Positions 36,141 to 48,250 of a stretch of DNA of 64,000 nt are shown piece by piece. The stretch is taken from NCBI GenBank assembly GCA_028829895.1, contig CM054179.1:74403544-74467543 (forward strand), given 5' to 3'. The notes beneath the pieces were generated by a model, which worked only from the letters and a program-made list of their open reading frames with translations, had not been told where the DNA came from and searched no databases. The translations under genes and the position numbers were made by a program. Numbering within the stretch: position 1 is the first letter of the stretch; each line of letters starts with the position of its first letter. The stretch is from Sinotaia quadrata. Its lineage: Eukaryota; Mollusca; Gastropoda; Architaenioglossa; Viviparidae.

Positions 36141-37609
36141 GCAGTTGACACAGAGACTTGATTCTCTAGTTTAAGACTGTTTGTAACACAAAATCTCTGA
36201 AAATCAGATTTTTTTATAAAACAAGATATTCTGTCATGGGTATTTTATTTTACCCTATCGCATTATTGTATTAATTGCTAGTGACATTAAGAAGGAAGAT
36301 TAAGCCAACATTTAGTTATTTGGTTACACTTAATATCACATTAGAGAGTTATGATAATTTTGGTACAGATAATTAATAGTAACAAGAATATATAATTTAT
36401 TACAATATTGTTCATTTATTGTTGCATTTTGTTAGTTTAATATAACATTATTTACCTTTTAAAATTTTCTAAAATTTTCACTTATTGATAGTCTTTTCAA
36501 TTTACTGCACTCTCTTGATATTACTCAGTGGTAATAGAGATATTTTTAAATTTTAATTTCACCTACGGACATACTTTTCAATGACTTGAATTTATCAGGG
36601 TATATATTTCAGTGATAATCGGTTTTGGTAGGTTTGATTTTAAACCTGAAAAAGTCAATAGTTTCCATCTTGCCATAAAGGGACGGTCACGTGAAATTAT
36701 GGTTTTAATGTTGATTACTGTTTACAGGACATCATTACTGATTTAAATCTATTTCAAGAATTTTATTCGCTATCTTTAGCCATTATTTTCAAATATTAAT
36801 GTTAGGTAACAATTATACATTAACTATAATTACATTAACAATAATTATTTGATTTTTCTATTTACTCGGCCATTAGTATTAGACTACTTTTTCTTACGAC
36901 ATTACTTTAGGCATTAACGTTAATCATTACTATTAACCATTATTCCTTATCTTTAGCAATAAACTTTTGTAATTTCTTTTACCCATTAATTTCAACCGAT
37001 AACTGTAAATATTAGACTTAACTTCAATCTTTAACATTAATCTTGGCAGTCGTTAACGTTATCCAGTAAATTTAGAATTTATCTTCAACCTTTATCATTA
37101 GCTTTAGTACGCGTATTTACTTATTAAATTTAGTCACTAACTTTAGCTATTTATATTGTCTGTTAATTTTAGCGACTTAACCTTAGCCAGTATATGTAAC
37201 TTTCATTATTAACTCCACTAACTTTAGCCATAAACAACAAATCTAGAACTTTATTATTAATAGTAACAATTACCTAAGCCATTAACGCAAATATCTGACG
37301 ATGAAAACAATCAGTATTGACCTATGTTATTAAGTAAATTGTCCTCTTTTTCTAATTTTTAACTGTTACTATTATCCTTCATCGTCGCATTGATACATTT
37401 ACTTACCCATTGACCCATTGCCTTCAGTTTTATCTTCTACTCGTTCTCTTTAGACAGGAGACTTAATAATTAACCTTAGTCATTAACGTTATTCAAATAA
37501 ATTTAGCTACTCTCTTTTCCCTTTCATTTGACTTTAGGCAGAAACTTTAGTCACTGCCTGAAGTAATAAAAATGACTGTTTACCACTTGACAACAACACT
37601 CCATATTAT
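36141..37609. other. Very AT-rich DNA with a decayed taactttagccatta-like motif
   Basis: From about 36770 to 37570 phrases such as ttagccattaac, aactttagtcactaac and aacgttaatcattaac recur irregularly. This is probably an extremely old satellite. No gene. Confidence 0.55.
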
Positions 37610-37951
37610 ATACACAAAATTAGAGGACTAGAGTGTCGCGTGCACAACATCTTCACTGCGCATGCTCTCTGTGACGTAACTGCTTGCGCGACAAACATAT
37701 GACGTGCCAATGATTGCAGAAATGGCTGCAACCATCCGTGATATAAGACGTCACCATTCGGAATGTTAAAATCCTGGAGAATAGCACCGTGAATATGATA
37801 TTCAATATTGCGGCCGTTTACAACAAGGAGCAGAATGACCTTCCCACCTTGACCTGTATCTATTCATCAGAACAGCTCAATCTACGATCTGTCGAAGTTT
37901 TCCAAACTTTTAAACAAGAAGTGAATATTACAATTTAGAAAAAAATGAGGT
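37610..37951 (+). promoter_or_regulatory. Promoter-like island with CRE half-sites and a strong donor
   Basis: The sequence is CpG-richer than its surroundings, with TGACGTAA at 37672, TGACGTGC at 37701 and GACGTCAC at 37749. A consensus donor ATGAG|GTAAGAA lies at 37949/37950. An untranslated first exon on the plus strand is possible; no downstream exon was found. Confidence 0.25.
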
Positions 37952-38629
37952 AAGAAATTATAGACGCAATACATTTCTTTTCTCTTTTCTTCAAGATGAA
38001 CAGTCGTCTGTTCTTATTTATCCCTATTTTTAAAACTTAGCTGAAATCACGCAACTTAGTCACAAGGAAGTAGCCAACCGAAATTGGTCGATCCATAAAG
38101 CGAGCCTGAAGGAAGAGCAGAGCAATGGACATCTATCTCTCTTTGAGGATGGAGTTACCGAATTCTAGACATTTCTAACAAGTATCATTAATAATATAAG
38201 TTCTGGCTGGTGTCTGGCACTCGAGTCGTTGTCGAAGTAAACACGAAGAGATCATAGTTCACGATACAGCATTGAATTATTACATTGGACGGACACACAA
38301 TATTTTATATATCAGCGCAGTCCTGATCCGCCCCCACCCCAACTCCCCGCATCGCAAACGAAATTTGACGTTGGTCTTATATACCATTCAACATAAATAA
38401 CATACATTTTTGTCCGCGACATCTCCGAACGTTGGGTATGAACGTTTAAATGTATTTTCTGGTTGTGATGCGGGTTTTCAGATATAAAAGTTGAAAGATT
38501 GTATGTTTCAATCATTGATTTTTGAACTGTTGATATTATTCGAGTTTTATGCTGCGACCAGTAAAAATCGAAAGAATCTTCTTAAAACGGAAGTGTCACA
38601 CTGTCAGCCCATTGTTTACGTTTTCATTC
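37952..38629. other. No feature seen
   Basis: Unique DNA; no recognised exon. Confidence 0.5.
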
Positions 38630-38770
38630 GGCTGTTGACAGGCTTACAGCATTGTCGTTGTCTCTTGTCATTTATTTGCTATTGACAGGCTTACAGCATT
38701 GTCTCTTGTCATTTATATGCTATTGACAGGCTTACAGCAATATCTCTTGTCATTTATTTGCTATTGACCA
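38630..38770. repeat. 41-47-bp tandem repeat, 3 copies
   Basis: gctattgacaggcttacagc plus tctcttgtcatttat recurs at 38641, 38688 and 38729. Confidence 0.92.
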
Positions 38771-39175
38771 TCTTCAAAGGTTTCTTCTTTAAGCGATGAC
38801 CAATTTTGAGTGAAGAAGAAATTTCTGCTTCAGAGGATAAAAATGTTACCAAAACTGTACATGCTTGAACCTAAAAACAACCTCAAACAGCCATGTCAAT
38901 TGACATTGTTCTTTGGGAGTCCTTAGAGAAGCAAGAGTTAGGACATGCAAACTGAGTTGTGGATGCATTTCCCAGACTTTCATTTTATCTTAGTTTACAG
39001 CACGAATTACTTTCATTAAGTCCAGGCATTAATTCTCAGCAACTTTTAAAATTTTAATCCTTGTTTAGTGATTTGTGGTATTTGAGAGAAATGCTTGCGT
39101 CAATTATCGTCCAATTGACAAATACACGAACTTACATAAACTTATTCAAACTTACATAACGTTTATTAAAAATGT
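38771..39175. other. No feature seen
   Basis: Unique AT-rich DNA. Confidence 0.5.
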
Positions 39176-39612
39176 TCGGCTATTCCTTTACTTAGTTTAT
39201 TTTACAATGTGGCTATTCCTTTACTTAGTATATTTCACAATGTGGCTATTCCTTTACTTAGTTTATTTCACAATGTGGCCATTCCTTTACTTAGTTTATT
39301 TCACAATGTGGCTATTCCTTTACTTAGTATATTTCACAATGTGGCTATTCCTTTACTTAGTTTATTTCACAATGTGGCTATTCCTTTACTTAGTTTATTT
39401 TACAATGTGGCTATTCCTTTACTTAGTATATTTCACAATGTGGCTATTCCTTTACTTAGTATATTTCACAATGTGGCTATTCCTTTACTTAGTATATTTC
39501 ACAATGTGGCCATTCCTTTACTTAGTTTATTTTACAATGTGGCTATTCCTTTACTTAGTTTATTTTACAATGTGGCCATTCCTTTACTTAGTTTATTTTA
39601 CAATGTGGCTAT
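39176..39612. repeat. 33-bp minisatellite, about 13 copies
   Basis: tggctattcctttacttagt plus ttatttcacaatg recurs exactly every 33 bp. Since 33 is a multiple of three, two plus frames remain open (FLYLVYFTMWL and IPLLSLFHNVA units). No start context, splice or flanking coding supports translation. Confidence 0.95.
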
Positions 39613-41096
39613 GTAAGCCGACTGTATGCAGACTTGAATAAAGAAAATCGAAACGAAATTGACTTTCGCAACTTAGTTCCGCGATTTTTGCTCTTTTTGT
39701 TCTTCTGTCTTTTCTTGCTGCAACAGTACTGTCAAAGAAAGCATCAGTGTACTATCTATTTCGTTGATTTGCCTAATATACATTTTTCTGATTGATTAGT
39801 AAGGTATCGCGTCCTCTTTTAGTAGTCGCTTTGGAGCGTGACGCAATTCTTCCAAAAGTAACGGCTTTGTATATTAGCCATTATATGCTTTAGTAGGAAA
39901 ATGCGCTTATCACAACAGTTCTCCTTTTACCGGATCAGAAAAAAATAGTTCCTGTCTTCTTTAACGATCTGCGTCCACTGCCACAGTTTCTTGAGATCAT
40001 TCGGGAAACTGTGAAGGCTTATTACTTTAACCTAACAGGTCCTTGACCACGCTTTTATTCATCATCTTTATCTGAGCAAGCAGAGTCGTATAACTAAGCA
40101 ACAAATCATTGGTCTGATAGAACGTCACACCGTGACCCGGATGTATTTAATGGGAAATTTGTACATTTGACCTTCCTGTTCAAGGTTGCATTTTTAGCAC
40201 TCTCTCTAAGTGAATAGTGAGCGATCTATTTCTTGTAAACATACAACTATATTAGAAATGTCCAAGAACACTATCCTCTATATCTCTATGTTAATGACAA
40301 GATTAAAAAAAAAAGAAAATACTCACTCACTCACTCACTCACTCACTGACTGAAGTACTTGAAATGAAACGTAGACGATAACTGTCTGATTAGTTAAAGG
40401 CACTGTTACCACGAAGCAAACGTGGGAGTATAGAAGCTGTTGTGGAAAGAGTTTATACATTTATGATAATTTATTGCGTACTCTTAAAAGATAGAAACAA
40501 GGGCACCCAAGCTACAAAGGTTTCTAGAGTGTTTGCCCTGCACACTGATGACGTACACAATGAGAACTTACAGACAATCGCATCCATCGTGAATGTTGAT
40601 GTTATTATTATGAATGATGTAGATCAGAGCACACAACTCTAGATCGCTTTATGGTTAGGGGTACACAACTCTCGATCCTTTTAGCTCTCGAATATATATA
40701 TATATATACAAGGACACACAAACACACACATACACACTATTGCACTTGCATGCAATCCCAATTTCACATCCAAATGTACACATAAACATGCACGCTAAAA
40801 ACAAAGCACAAACACGCATAAAAGCCATAGCAATACACGTACAAACAAATGTTCCAAGAAATCACATGCAAAGTCTGCATATTATGATGTTGAAAGATGT
40901 TAGTATCTTTGATAACTGTCATCCTATCCCATCCTTTTGCTACCTTTACCTGTCATTACCCTATCTGTCTCTAACGCACACTATCAATTCCCTGCTCCAC
41001 TTCTTTTCAACATTACTCCAACGTATCTTCAACTGCATCTACACACAATCTCCTCTTTAGCACATCTAGGATATACTTGAATCCTGTTTTGAAAAC
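39613..41096. other. No gene seen
   Basis: Includes a short (ctca)n at 40322-40347 and a (ta)n-(ca)n patch at 40695-40740. 40740-41230 is pyrimidine-rich with short open frames only. Confidence 0.5.
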
Positions 41097-41226
41097 TATT
41101 CCATCACTACCCACTCTTCGCCACGGTCATCTACATAACTACCATTCTGTCTCTCTCTACAACTGTTCCATCACTACCCACTCTTCGCCACGGCCGTCTA
41201 CATAACTACCATTCCGTCTCTCTACA
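41097..41226. repeat. 67-bp direct repeat, two copies
   Basis: ccatcactacccactcttcg starts at 41101 and again at 41168. Confidence 0.92.
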
Positions 41227-41476
41227 ATTGTGACACATACATATATCTACCCTACTACACAACCCCTCATTTCACACCCAGCAAGACCCCCAGCTCATTT
41301 TATTCCACCCACATCCTTATTTCCACATCTACCTTTGCTTTACCTTTACCATACAACCATTGCCAACCCTAAAGTGAGGAGAAATATGACACACAAATCA
41401 AAGACCTATTAACTCACCCTGCCAATCACAAAGCACGCAAGTGATGTTTGCAATCAAGGAAGCAGACCAAAAAATA

Positions 41477-41481
<5 letters not shown>

Positions 41482-41544
<63 letters not shown>
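41482..41544. repeat. (TATC)n microsatellite
   Basis: About 16 units followed by tgtgtatgtgtg. Confidence 0.97.
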
Positions 41545-42954
41545 GTGTATGTGTGTATGTGTGTGAGCAGTTTTAAAATTTTTAGATTGTCTCAAGTATT
41601 AGTTATTGCGGGGTCCTGAATCCAAATTTCGATTCGAGCATTATGATTCAAGCACACGTAACGTATCGAGAGGAGAGGTGTATTTGTCCGATACTGATCA
41701 TTAATTCATTTAGTAACTGACCTTTCACCTTTGCTTATATCGTTGAGCAAGGTATAATGTGTTTTACCTTTAACATATTTTTAACTCCAGCGTGCGTACT
41801 TCGCTTGTGTAGTGTAGCATAAAATGGAACTGTTACGAGACCCACAAAGAAAGACAAATATTTGCGAGTAATTCATCGCAATCAATCAGAAAAGGGCGAA
41901 AACCTACAGGTGCTTGGAAATATTTTCCCCTAACCTAGAATATCCTAGGTTATTCGATAATAGCTGGATGTTCTCTCCCTCCCGCCACGCTAAATAATAC
42001 AAATATAACTTTTAAAGTTTATGGTGTACTTTTAAGCCAAGAATCACTGGGAATCTTGTTTGCGCATGCTCGGTAGAAATAAGGAGAACTCTGACTATTC
42101 AGTTAGGACCTTATCTATGGCAATATTTGTCTTTTACTCAAGAAGCAATCCAGCTGACAAAACCAGACTCGTTGTATTTCATGGGCCGAATACTAGTTTT
42201 TAAAGAAAGCTAAAACAGTCAAATCTCTACCCGTCCTCTCTTCAAAACAAACAACAATCACATCGATATTTCTCACGAGATTGAATCTACCAGCCTTCCC
42301 GTCTCGCTCTTCCCCCACCCCCATTTGGTTACGAATTTAATCTGGCAAACATACTTTCTCGGCCGCCATGCAGATGACTATGACAAACAGTCGTCCCCGA
42401 GTGCTAGCAGACGACAGACTAATCTTGACAGCAAGTCCGAACAAGCCCGTAGGATTGACTGTCGTATAATATGACCAGGCATTTCTCTTACACGAGGGAA
42501 GTCTGCGAGAAAAATGAAGCCTCTGTAGTGATGTCATAGCTCTTGTAATGGAGCAGAAAATACACCTCTTACTTCGTGACCCCTTCCTCCACAAATCCCT
42601 GCTTGATGTAAACGTCTATTAATTTAATTCTGTTTGCTGAGGGGGGAAATAATTAAAATTTAATTTCGTCAGAAACTGATAGAACTGCTAATCATCTCAG
42701 AGACTTGAAAAACCAGACACCTCTCATTCTGAGAAGAGGGTAGGGGGAAGTGTCTTGCATTTTAAAGACAATTTCTTGAAATTTATAGAAATGTGATTTT
42801 CGTACTACGAAATAATCTCAAGAGAAGCTAACAAGTGTATTATAGTATGATATAAAGCCAAGCAGAGAGAACAAGTACTGAATTTTACCTATGAATTCCT
42901 TTAACTTACACAGACTGTTATGATAATTTTTTTATTTCAGGACGGAATTATTGT
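41545..42954. other. No gene recognised
   Basis: A GC-richer patch at 42300-42600 has an 85-codon minus-strand frame (42337-42594) with a hydrophobic C-terminal part. It has no recognisable domain or splice support. Confidence 0.4.
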
Positions 42955-43185
42955 TATATAATAAGTTAAGTATTAAATTTAAATTCAATAGGGGATTATT
43001 GTTAAATAATGTTAAATAAATATTAAATTTATGTTCAGTACAGGATTATTGTTAAATAATGTTACATAAATATTAAATTTATGTTTAGTACAGGATTATT
43101 GTTAAATAATGTTACATAAATATTAAATTTATGTTCAGTACAGGATGACTGTTAAATAATGTTAAATAAATATTAAATTTACAGC
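42955..43185. repeat. 50-bp tandem repeat, about 5 copies
   Basis: aaatattaaatttatgttca plus gtacaggattattg recurs every 50 bp. Confidence 0.92.
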
Positions 43186-43851
43186 AAACCAGCAAACCAG
43201 TAAGGTCGCAAAATTAATAATGGCGAAAGAATTAAATAAAAAATAAAAAATAAACTTCGGTATTACAGACAAATTTCACTTGTATTATGATTTACTTTTA
43301 ATTATTATTTATATATTTATTTTCTCAGGGAAAGACAAATCTAGCCAACATTTAAAAGTTGTTTTAACAGAGTCCGAGTATCCTGGATACCCATCCTCAA
43401 CATAGAAATTCAGCTGAAGATTTAGGGTAGATAGGAGAAATAAACCACTGCCAAGGAGCTATGTCTTTGATTTGGATGGCTTGAAAATTCATAAAGTCTC
43501 TTAAGTATACAATATAGCAGATAGATAGGAAAGACAGAAATACATATTCTTGAAAAAAGATGTATTCACTGCCCTTTGGGAATTTTGCTCACCTTGGATT
43601 TTGTCGTATATCTATCCATCCACCCGCTCATTCATATTTAATTGCTAACTACCCCTCCCCCCCCCCACTCACACAACACACATACACACTATTTCATCAT
43701 TGTAGTCTCTTGTTTTCGAAGTAAAAAAAAAAAGAGAAAAGTATGTGATAATGCACTGAACTGCAATTTCTTTTGTTTAGATGACCTTGAATGCCAACGA
43801 ATAATTGATGAAGTCCAAGATGAACAAAGTGTGTTGCATAATTTTCATTAG
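43186..43851. other. No feature seen
   Basis: AT-rich; a run of c at about 43659-43666. Confidence 0.5.
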
Positions 43852-44140
43852 GTGAGTTGGCTAATTTAAAAAAATGAGTAAAGTAATTTCATTAGGTAAA
43901 TTGACTAATTTAAAAAAATGCATTGAGTAATTTCATTTGATGAGTTGGCTAATTTCATAAAGGTGTGTTGAATAATTTTCATTAGATGAGTTGGCTAATT
44001 AAAAAAAAGTGCGTTGAGTAATTTCATTTGATGAGTTGGCTAATTTCGATAAGGTGTATTGAATAATTTTCATTAGATGTGTTGGCCATTTAAAAAATGT
44101 GAGTTAAGTATTTTCATTAGGTGAGTTGGCTAAATTTGAT
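43852..44140. repeat. Decayed satellite, unit about 45-60 bp
   Basis: atgagttggctaatttc and gagtaatttcatt recur about six times; related phrases (tgttggc, aatttgat) continue more weakly to 44400. Confidence 0.8.
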
Positions 44141-45356
44141 CAAGTCAGATAATTAATTGGATCTGGATGAGTTGTCTAATCTTGTAATTTTGGCTATTTG
44201 TTTTTCAGATGTGTTGTCAAATTTCGTCAAAACGTATGGTTAAATCTTGCTGGCCAACTTTATGAAGCGAGTTGTCAGCGAATTTGAATGAACTGTGCTG
44301 GCTATTTTGATGAGAACATTTGATAATTTTATCAGTTTGATGGTTAATTTGATCAGAATGTGTTGACAATTTTGTTTGGAAGAAGTTCTCTAATTTGAGA
44401 AGCGTTGATTAATCTTCAGACTGCGAGCAAATTATAAAACGCAAAAGTCACAGGCTTAATACTGCCAAGTAAATGAATATATATTCAATAAATAATAAAC
44501 ATTTGAAATTAGATTTGTTTTTTTCAGAGCACCTTTAAACGTTTTCCATACTGCAATCAGCTTTTTTACCTACACTCGACCTCTGACCTAATCCAAGCTT
44601 AGAAAGCGCTTTGCTAGATTTACTTTTAATTCCTTGAACTGCGCCAGAAAATCTTATTTTTGTTTTCTCTTGAAGAATTTACTTATGGAGTATGAATCTA
44701 ATTCTTGACGAATGTTTCAAGAGAATAAAAATCAACAAGAAATTATGGATTTGTTGGCAAGGCAACCACAAATATGAAGGAATAAATACATTTCTTCCAA
44801 TCTGTCTTGAATTTTTTTAGTAAAGGAAACACTCAGATGTCTTATGCCTATTGTGTCCGGTCAAACAAGAATACACTCACTTTTGCAAATTATTTTTTAA
44901 TCTGTCACATTTTATTTTTTCATATCGATAGCTGATTCAACGTTTTTTAAATATAATGAAGAAACAAATAAATAAATAAACAACTAAGTAACACAGAAAC
45001 GAACAAACGAACAAAATCTTGGTAAGATTTGAAAACTTGCTTACCTACCGATAGTCAATAAAAGTCATGAAAAAGGCTGAATAATAATGTCTTTGGCATA
45101 CAACATTTTAACAATGAATATTGTCAAACGTATTAGAAAAAAGCTATCCTTGATGTATTGTAGGAAGTAAAGATCATTGTAACTTCTGACTTAGATTAAT
45201 CATTGTCTTTATTTTAACCCGTAGTTTCAGTTTATTAAATAAAAATAAGCAGAAAAAATAAAGAGGTTTATGAAAGTACTCCTAATTTTAAAAATATATA
45301 ACAGTTTGTCACTGTCAACTGGTGGTCACCGATTTCCCTGCTCATCTTTTACATAT
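44141..45356. other. No gene seen
   Basis: AT-rich DNA, decayed edge of the preceding satellite then unique sequence. Confidence 0.5.
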
Positions 45357-45452
45357 TTCTCTTGTCCAACTTGCTTTGTATATGACATCTGTGGGGTTAT
45401 CTGCCTCTTTCTCTTGTCCAACTTGCTTTGTATATGATATCTGTGGGGTTAA
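45357..45452. repeat. 52-bp direct repeat, two copies
   Basis: cttgtccaacttgctttgta at 45361 and 45413. Confidence 0.92.
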
Positions 45453-46180
45453 GGAAAACCAGTAAGTCTCAAAGAAAGGTGTGTTGGCAGATTTCTATCA
45501 TACGATATATATTTATAATCCCATTGGAATTAAAGTGGGGGGAAGTTTTCTCACAAAATAACTCATGAAACCATCAAGAAATTCTTGACGAGATATTATT
45601 TCAAAGAACATCTCGTCACACTGTAGAGAAGGGAGATAATATTTTAACTAAATTGCAAAATATAAAAACTTATATGAAAACTAACTGCAACGTTTCCCTT
45701 TCCTTGCCAACAAATGTATGAATTTTTTTTGCCAACATAGAAACAGTTTGAATGCATGATAACACGTGTGTGAAATGTCGGCAAAATTAAAAAAAACAAA
45801 GTGAAACAAGCAAATCAAATATAGTCGAGAACTCTGGAGAACTGTCGAGAACCCGAGAGGATGATTAACCTGACGACTTCTCTCAAGGTCAAGAGAAGCC
45901 GTCTAAACCATCGTGCCAAAAGTTTAAAAAGTGCAAATGGCATGAGAATTTTCGCTTTACAGACTTTTTAATCAGGAAGGAAGTGGCATTTCATGTGACT
46001 ACTTATGCGCCCTCGCACGGATTATAAATGTTTTAAAATTGGTATGTTGGTTCCAGACCTTAGATGCACTTTAAAGTAAAATTTTGAAGTAAAATTTCAG
46101 CTTATAGATACTTTGATGCTGTTAAACAATATATACTTTTGAAATCTTAGACTAATGCTAGCAAAGTAACGCGCCTCTGC
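45453..46180. other. No feature seen
   Basis: Unique DNA; no exon recognised. Confidence 0.5.
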
Positions 46181-46302
46181 TTCCTTAGGAACAAGCAAAT
46201 CAAATTGATTCCTCAATCCTCACATTATTAATTATGCAGGATTCCTTAGGAACAAGCAAATCAAATTGATTCCTCAATCCTCACATTATTAATTATGCAG
46301 GA
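46181..46302. repeat. 61-bp perfect direct repeat, two copies
   Basis: ttccttaggaacaagcaaat begins at 46181 and 46242; the two copies are identical as far as I can see, so this is a recent duplication. Confidence 0.95.
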
Positions 46303-46890
46303 TTCCTTCGCGTTTGTACACCTTAAACATTTAAGGTGCTTTTGTCTTGGTACACTTTAGCCTTCTAGGATTCATTTTGTCTTTGTAAATCTTAATCTGT
46401 CTAGGATTCATTAATTTTGTCGTTGTACACCTTAACCGTCTAGGATTCATTTGTCTTTGTACACTTAGCCATCGATGATTCTTCTGTCTTTGCACATCTT
46501 AATGAATTAGGATTCATTGCCTTTGTAAACAGTATCGTGTAGGATTTCTTTAGCTTTTATTTAATCAGCAATTAACCTTGTTTTTATAAACTTAAACCAT
46601 ATAGGATTATTTGTCTTTATAAACCTTAACTATACGTGATTCATTTATCTTTTGCAAACCGTAACCATACAGGATTCAGTTGTCTTTGCAAACCGCAATC
46701 ATACATGATTCATCTGTCTTTGCAAACCTTAACAATACAGGTTTCATTTGTCTTTGCAAAATCTGAACCATACAAGATTGATTTGTCTTTGCAAAATCTG
46801 AACCATACAGGAGTAATTTGTCTTTGCAAAATCTGAACCATACAGGATTAATTTGTCTTTGCAAAATCTTAACCACACAGGATCGACTTC
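46303..46890. repeat. 35-bp satellite, decayed left, homogeneous right
   Basis: tttgtctttgcaaaatctga plus accatacaggatt recurs; period 35 bp at 46740-46880. Earlier units (gtctttgtacaccttaacc) are decayed. Confidence 0.9.
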
Positions 46891-47569
46891 TCTTTGAAAA
46901 CTTTCCATGCACGTGTTGCATTTAAGCTGGTTGATGGTGATGCTTACATCTCTGTAATTGGACAAAGTGATTTTGAAAACAGGGATGAATGTTTCCTAAA
47001 TTGAATTCTGCTCAATGAGAAACAATTTCAGAACGGCTTGACTGACATTCTTTAAATTACAAAAGACAAATACTAATCAGACCTGAGATCCATTCATGTG
47101 TTGTCATTCAGTTGTCAATGAAAAATATATTTTGACTTATATTTTTTTATGAGGAAACGGAGAAGAGATAACTAGGGAGAAAAAAAAAGAAAAATGTAGA
47201 GAGAAAGAAAGTTCAAGAAAGATATGAAAGTGGGTGGTGAGAAAGAGAGGAAGGGAGTACAGACTGAAAGCAAGCGATTCATGTGTGTTTAAATGGATAA
47301 TGTGTGTGTGTGTGTGTGTGTATGCATGTATGAGAGAGATATCCATGCATTGTAAAACAACTCAAATACTCTTCTTTCAATTGTCTTTAACAAAAAAAAA
47401 GACAAAAAAAAAAAAAAAAGAAGGAAAAAGTGGGAAGCCATTTCCGACGCGAAGATAAGATTTCTGTGGAATTGCAAGTGAGAAACCGAATAAGAGAGAC
47501 AAAAGTGAGATGAGGGAGAGCTAAAGACAGTACGAGAGAAAGAAAGCAGTCAAGGGAGCGAAGGGAGGG
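46891..47569. other. No gene; simple sequences
   Basis: Purine-rich stretch (47150-47270), (tg)n at 47299-47320 and poly(A) at 47391-47419. Confidence 0.6.
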
Positions 47570-48250
47570 ACTAAAATGACGTCATACTCGGTTCGTCGAG
47601 CACATTTTTTTACTTGGAATCTGTTTCATGCACTATTTTCCCGCGGCGAATAGTTAATAGTCCTCATCTAAGTTCCAGCCACAGAATTAATGCCATCCCT
47701 AATGGGGCTGCGGGAAAAAAAACGCACATTTGTAAAGAAAACAAAAGAAAAGAAACACACGTTGCTGGTTCAATAAACACTGTCTCATAACTTGCGAAGT
47801 AGTTACCCTCATCCACCCCTCTTCACAACCATACCTACCTTAAAATTATTAAGGTCCTGCCCCGAAGTCCGTAGGGCAAACCATAACGGTCAACGGAAGC
47901 GCATGCGCTAACGAAACTAAGCGCTTCATTCGCTGCCCTTTTATTATGGAAGGCGAAAGCATCCGTTACAGAGGCAAATTAAATCGGCCGTCCTGTGCGT
48001 TCGAAGAAGCGCTTGACTGAGAATTTGGCATTTTTACCATGAGAATACTTTACATTGTGGTAGATTACGGGTTTTCGGCCAGCCGCAACCCGGATATTCA
48101 GTGCTGGAGTGATGCATTGTGGGTGTTTCAATCTTTAGCAGCTGACGCTGTTTATTTCTGGTTTCATCAATGTTCCAGGATATTTCTTAATGTACGTGCC
48201 GTGTCTGTTACTGTAGACTGCCCTCCTCCGTCTCTCCCCACATATAAATA
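47570..48250 (+). promoter_or_regulatory. CpG-richer promoter-like island with NRF1-like palindrome
   Basis: Contains TGACGTCA at 47577-47584 and gcgcatgcgc at 47899-47908, which matches the NRF1 core. CpG density is higher than in flanking DNA. Downstream, an ATG at 48039 in good context opens a 70-codon frame, MRILYIVVDYGFSASRNPD at its start. It crosses a potential donor AAT|GTACGT near 48192. The protein is not recognised; a first exon is possible. Confidence 0.3.

Noticed and set aside
39075..39641. 188-codon plus frame of repeated FLYLVYFTMWL units
   Set aside because: Produced by a 33-bp satellite whose unit length is a multiple of three; a second frame is equally open, so openness is not evidence of coding.
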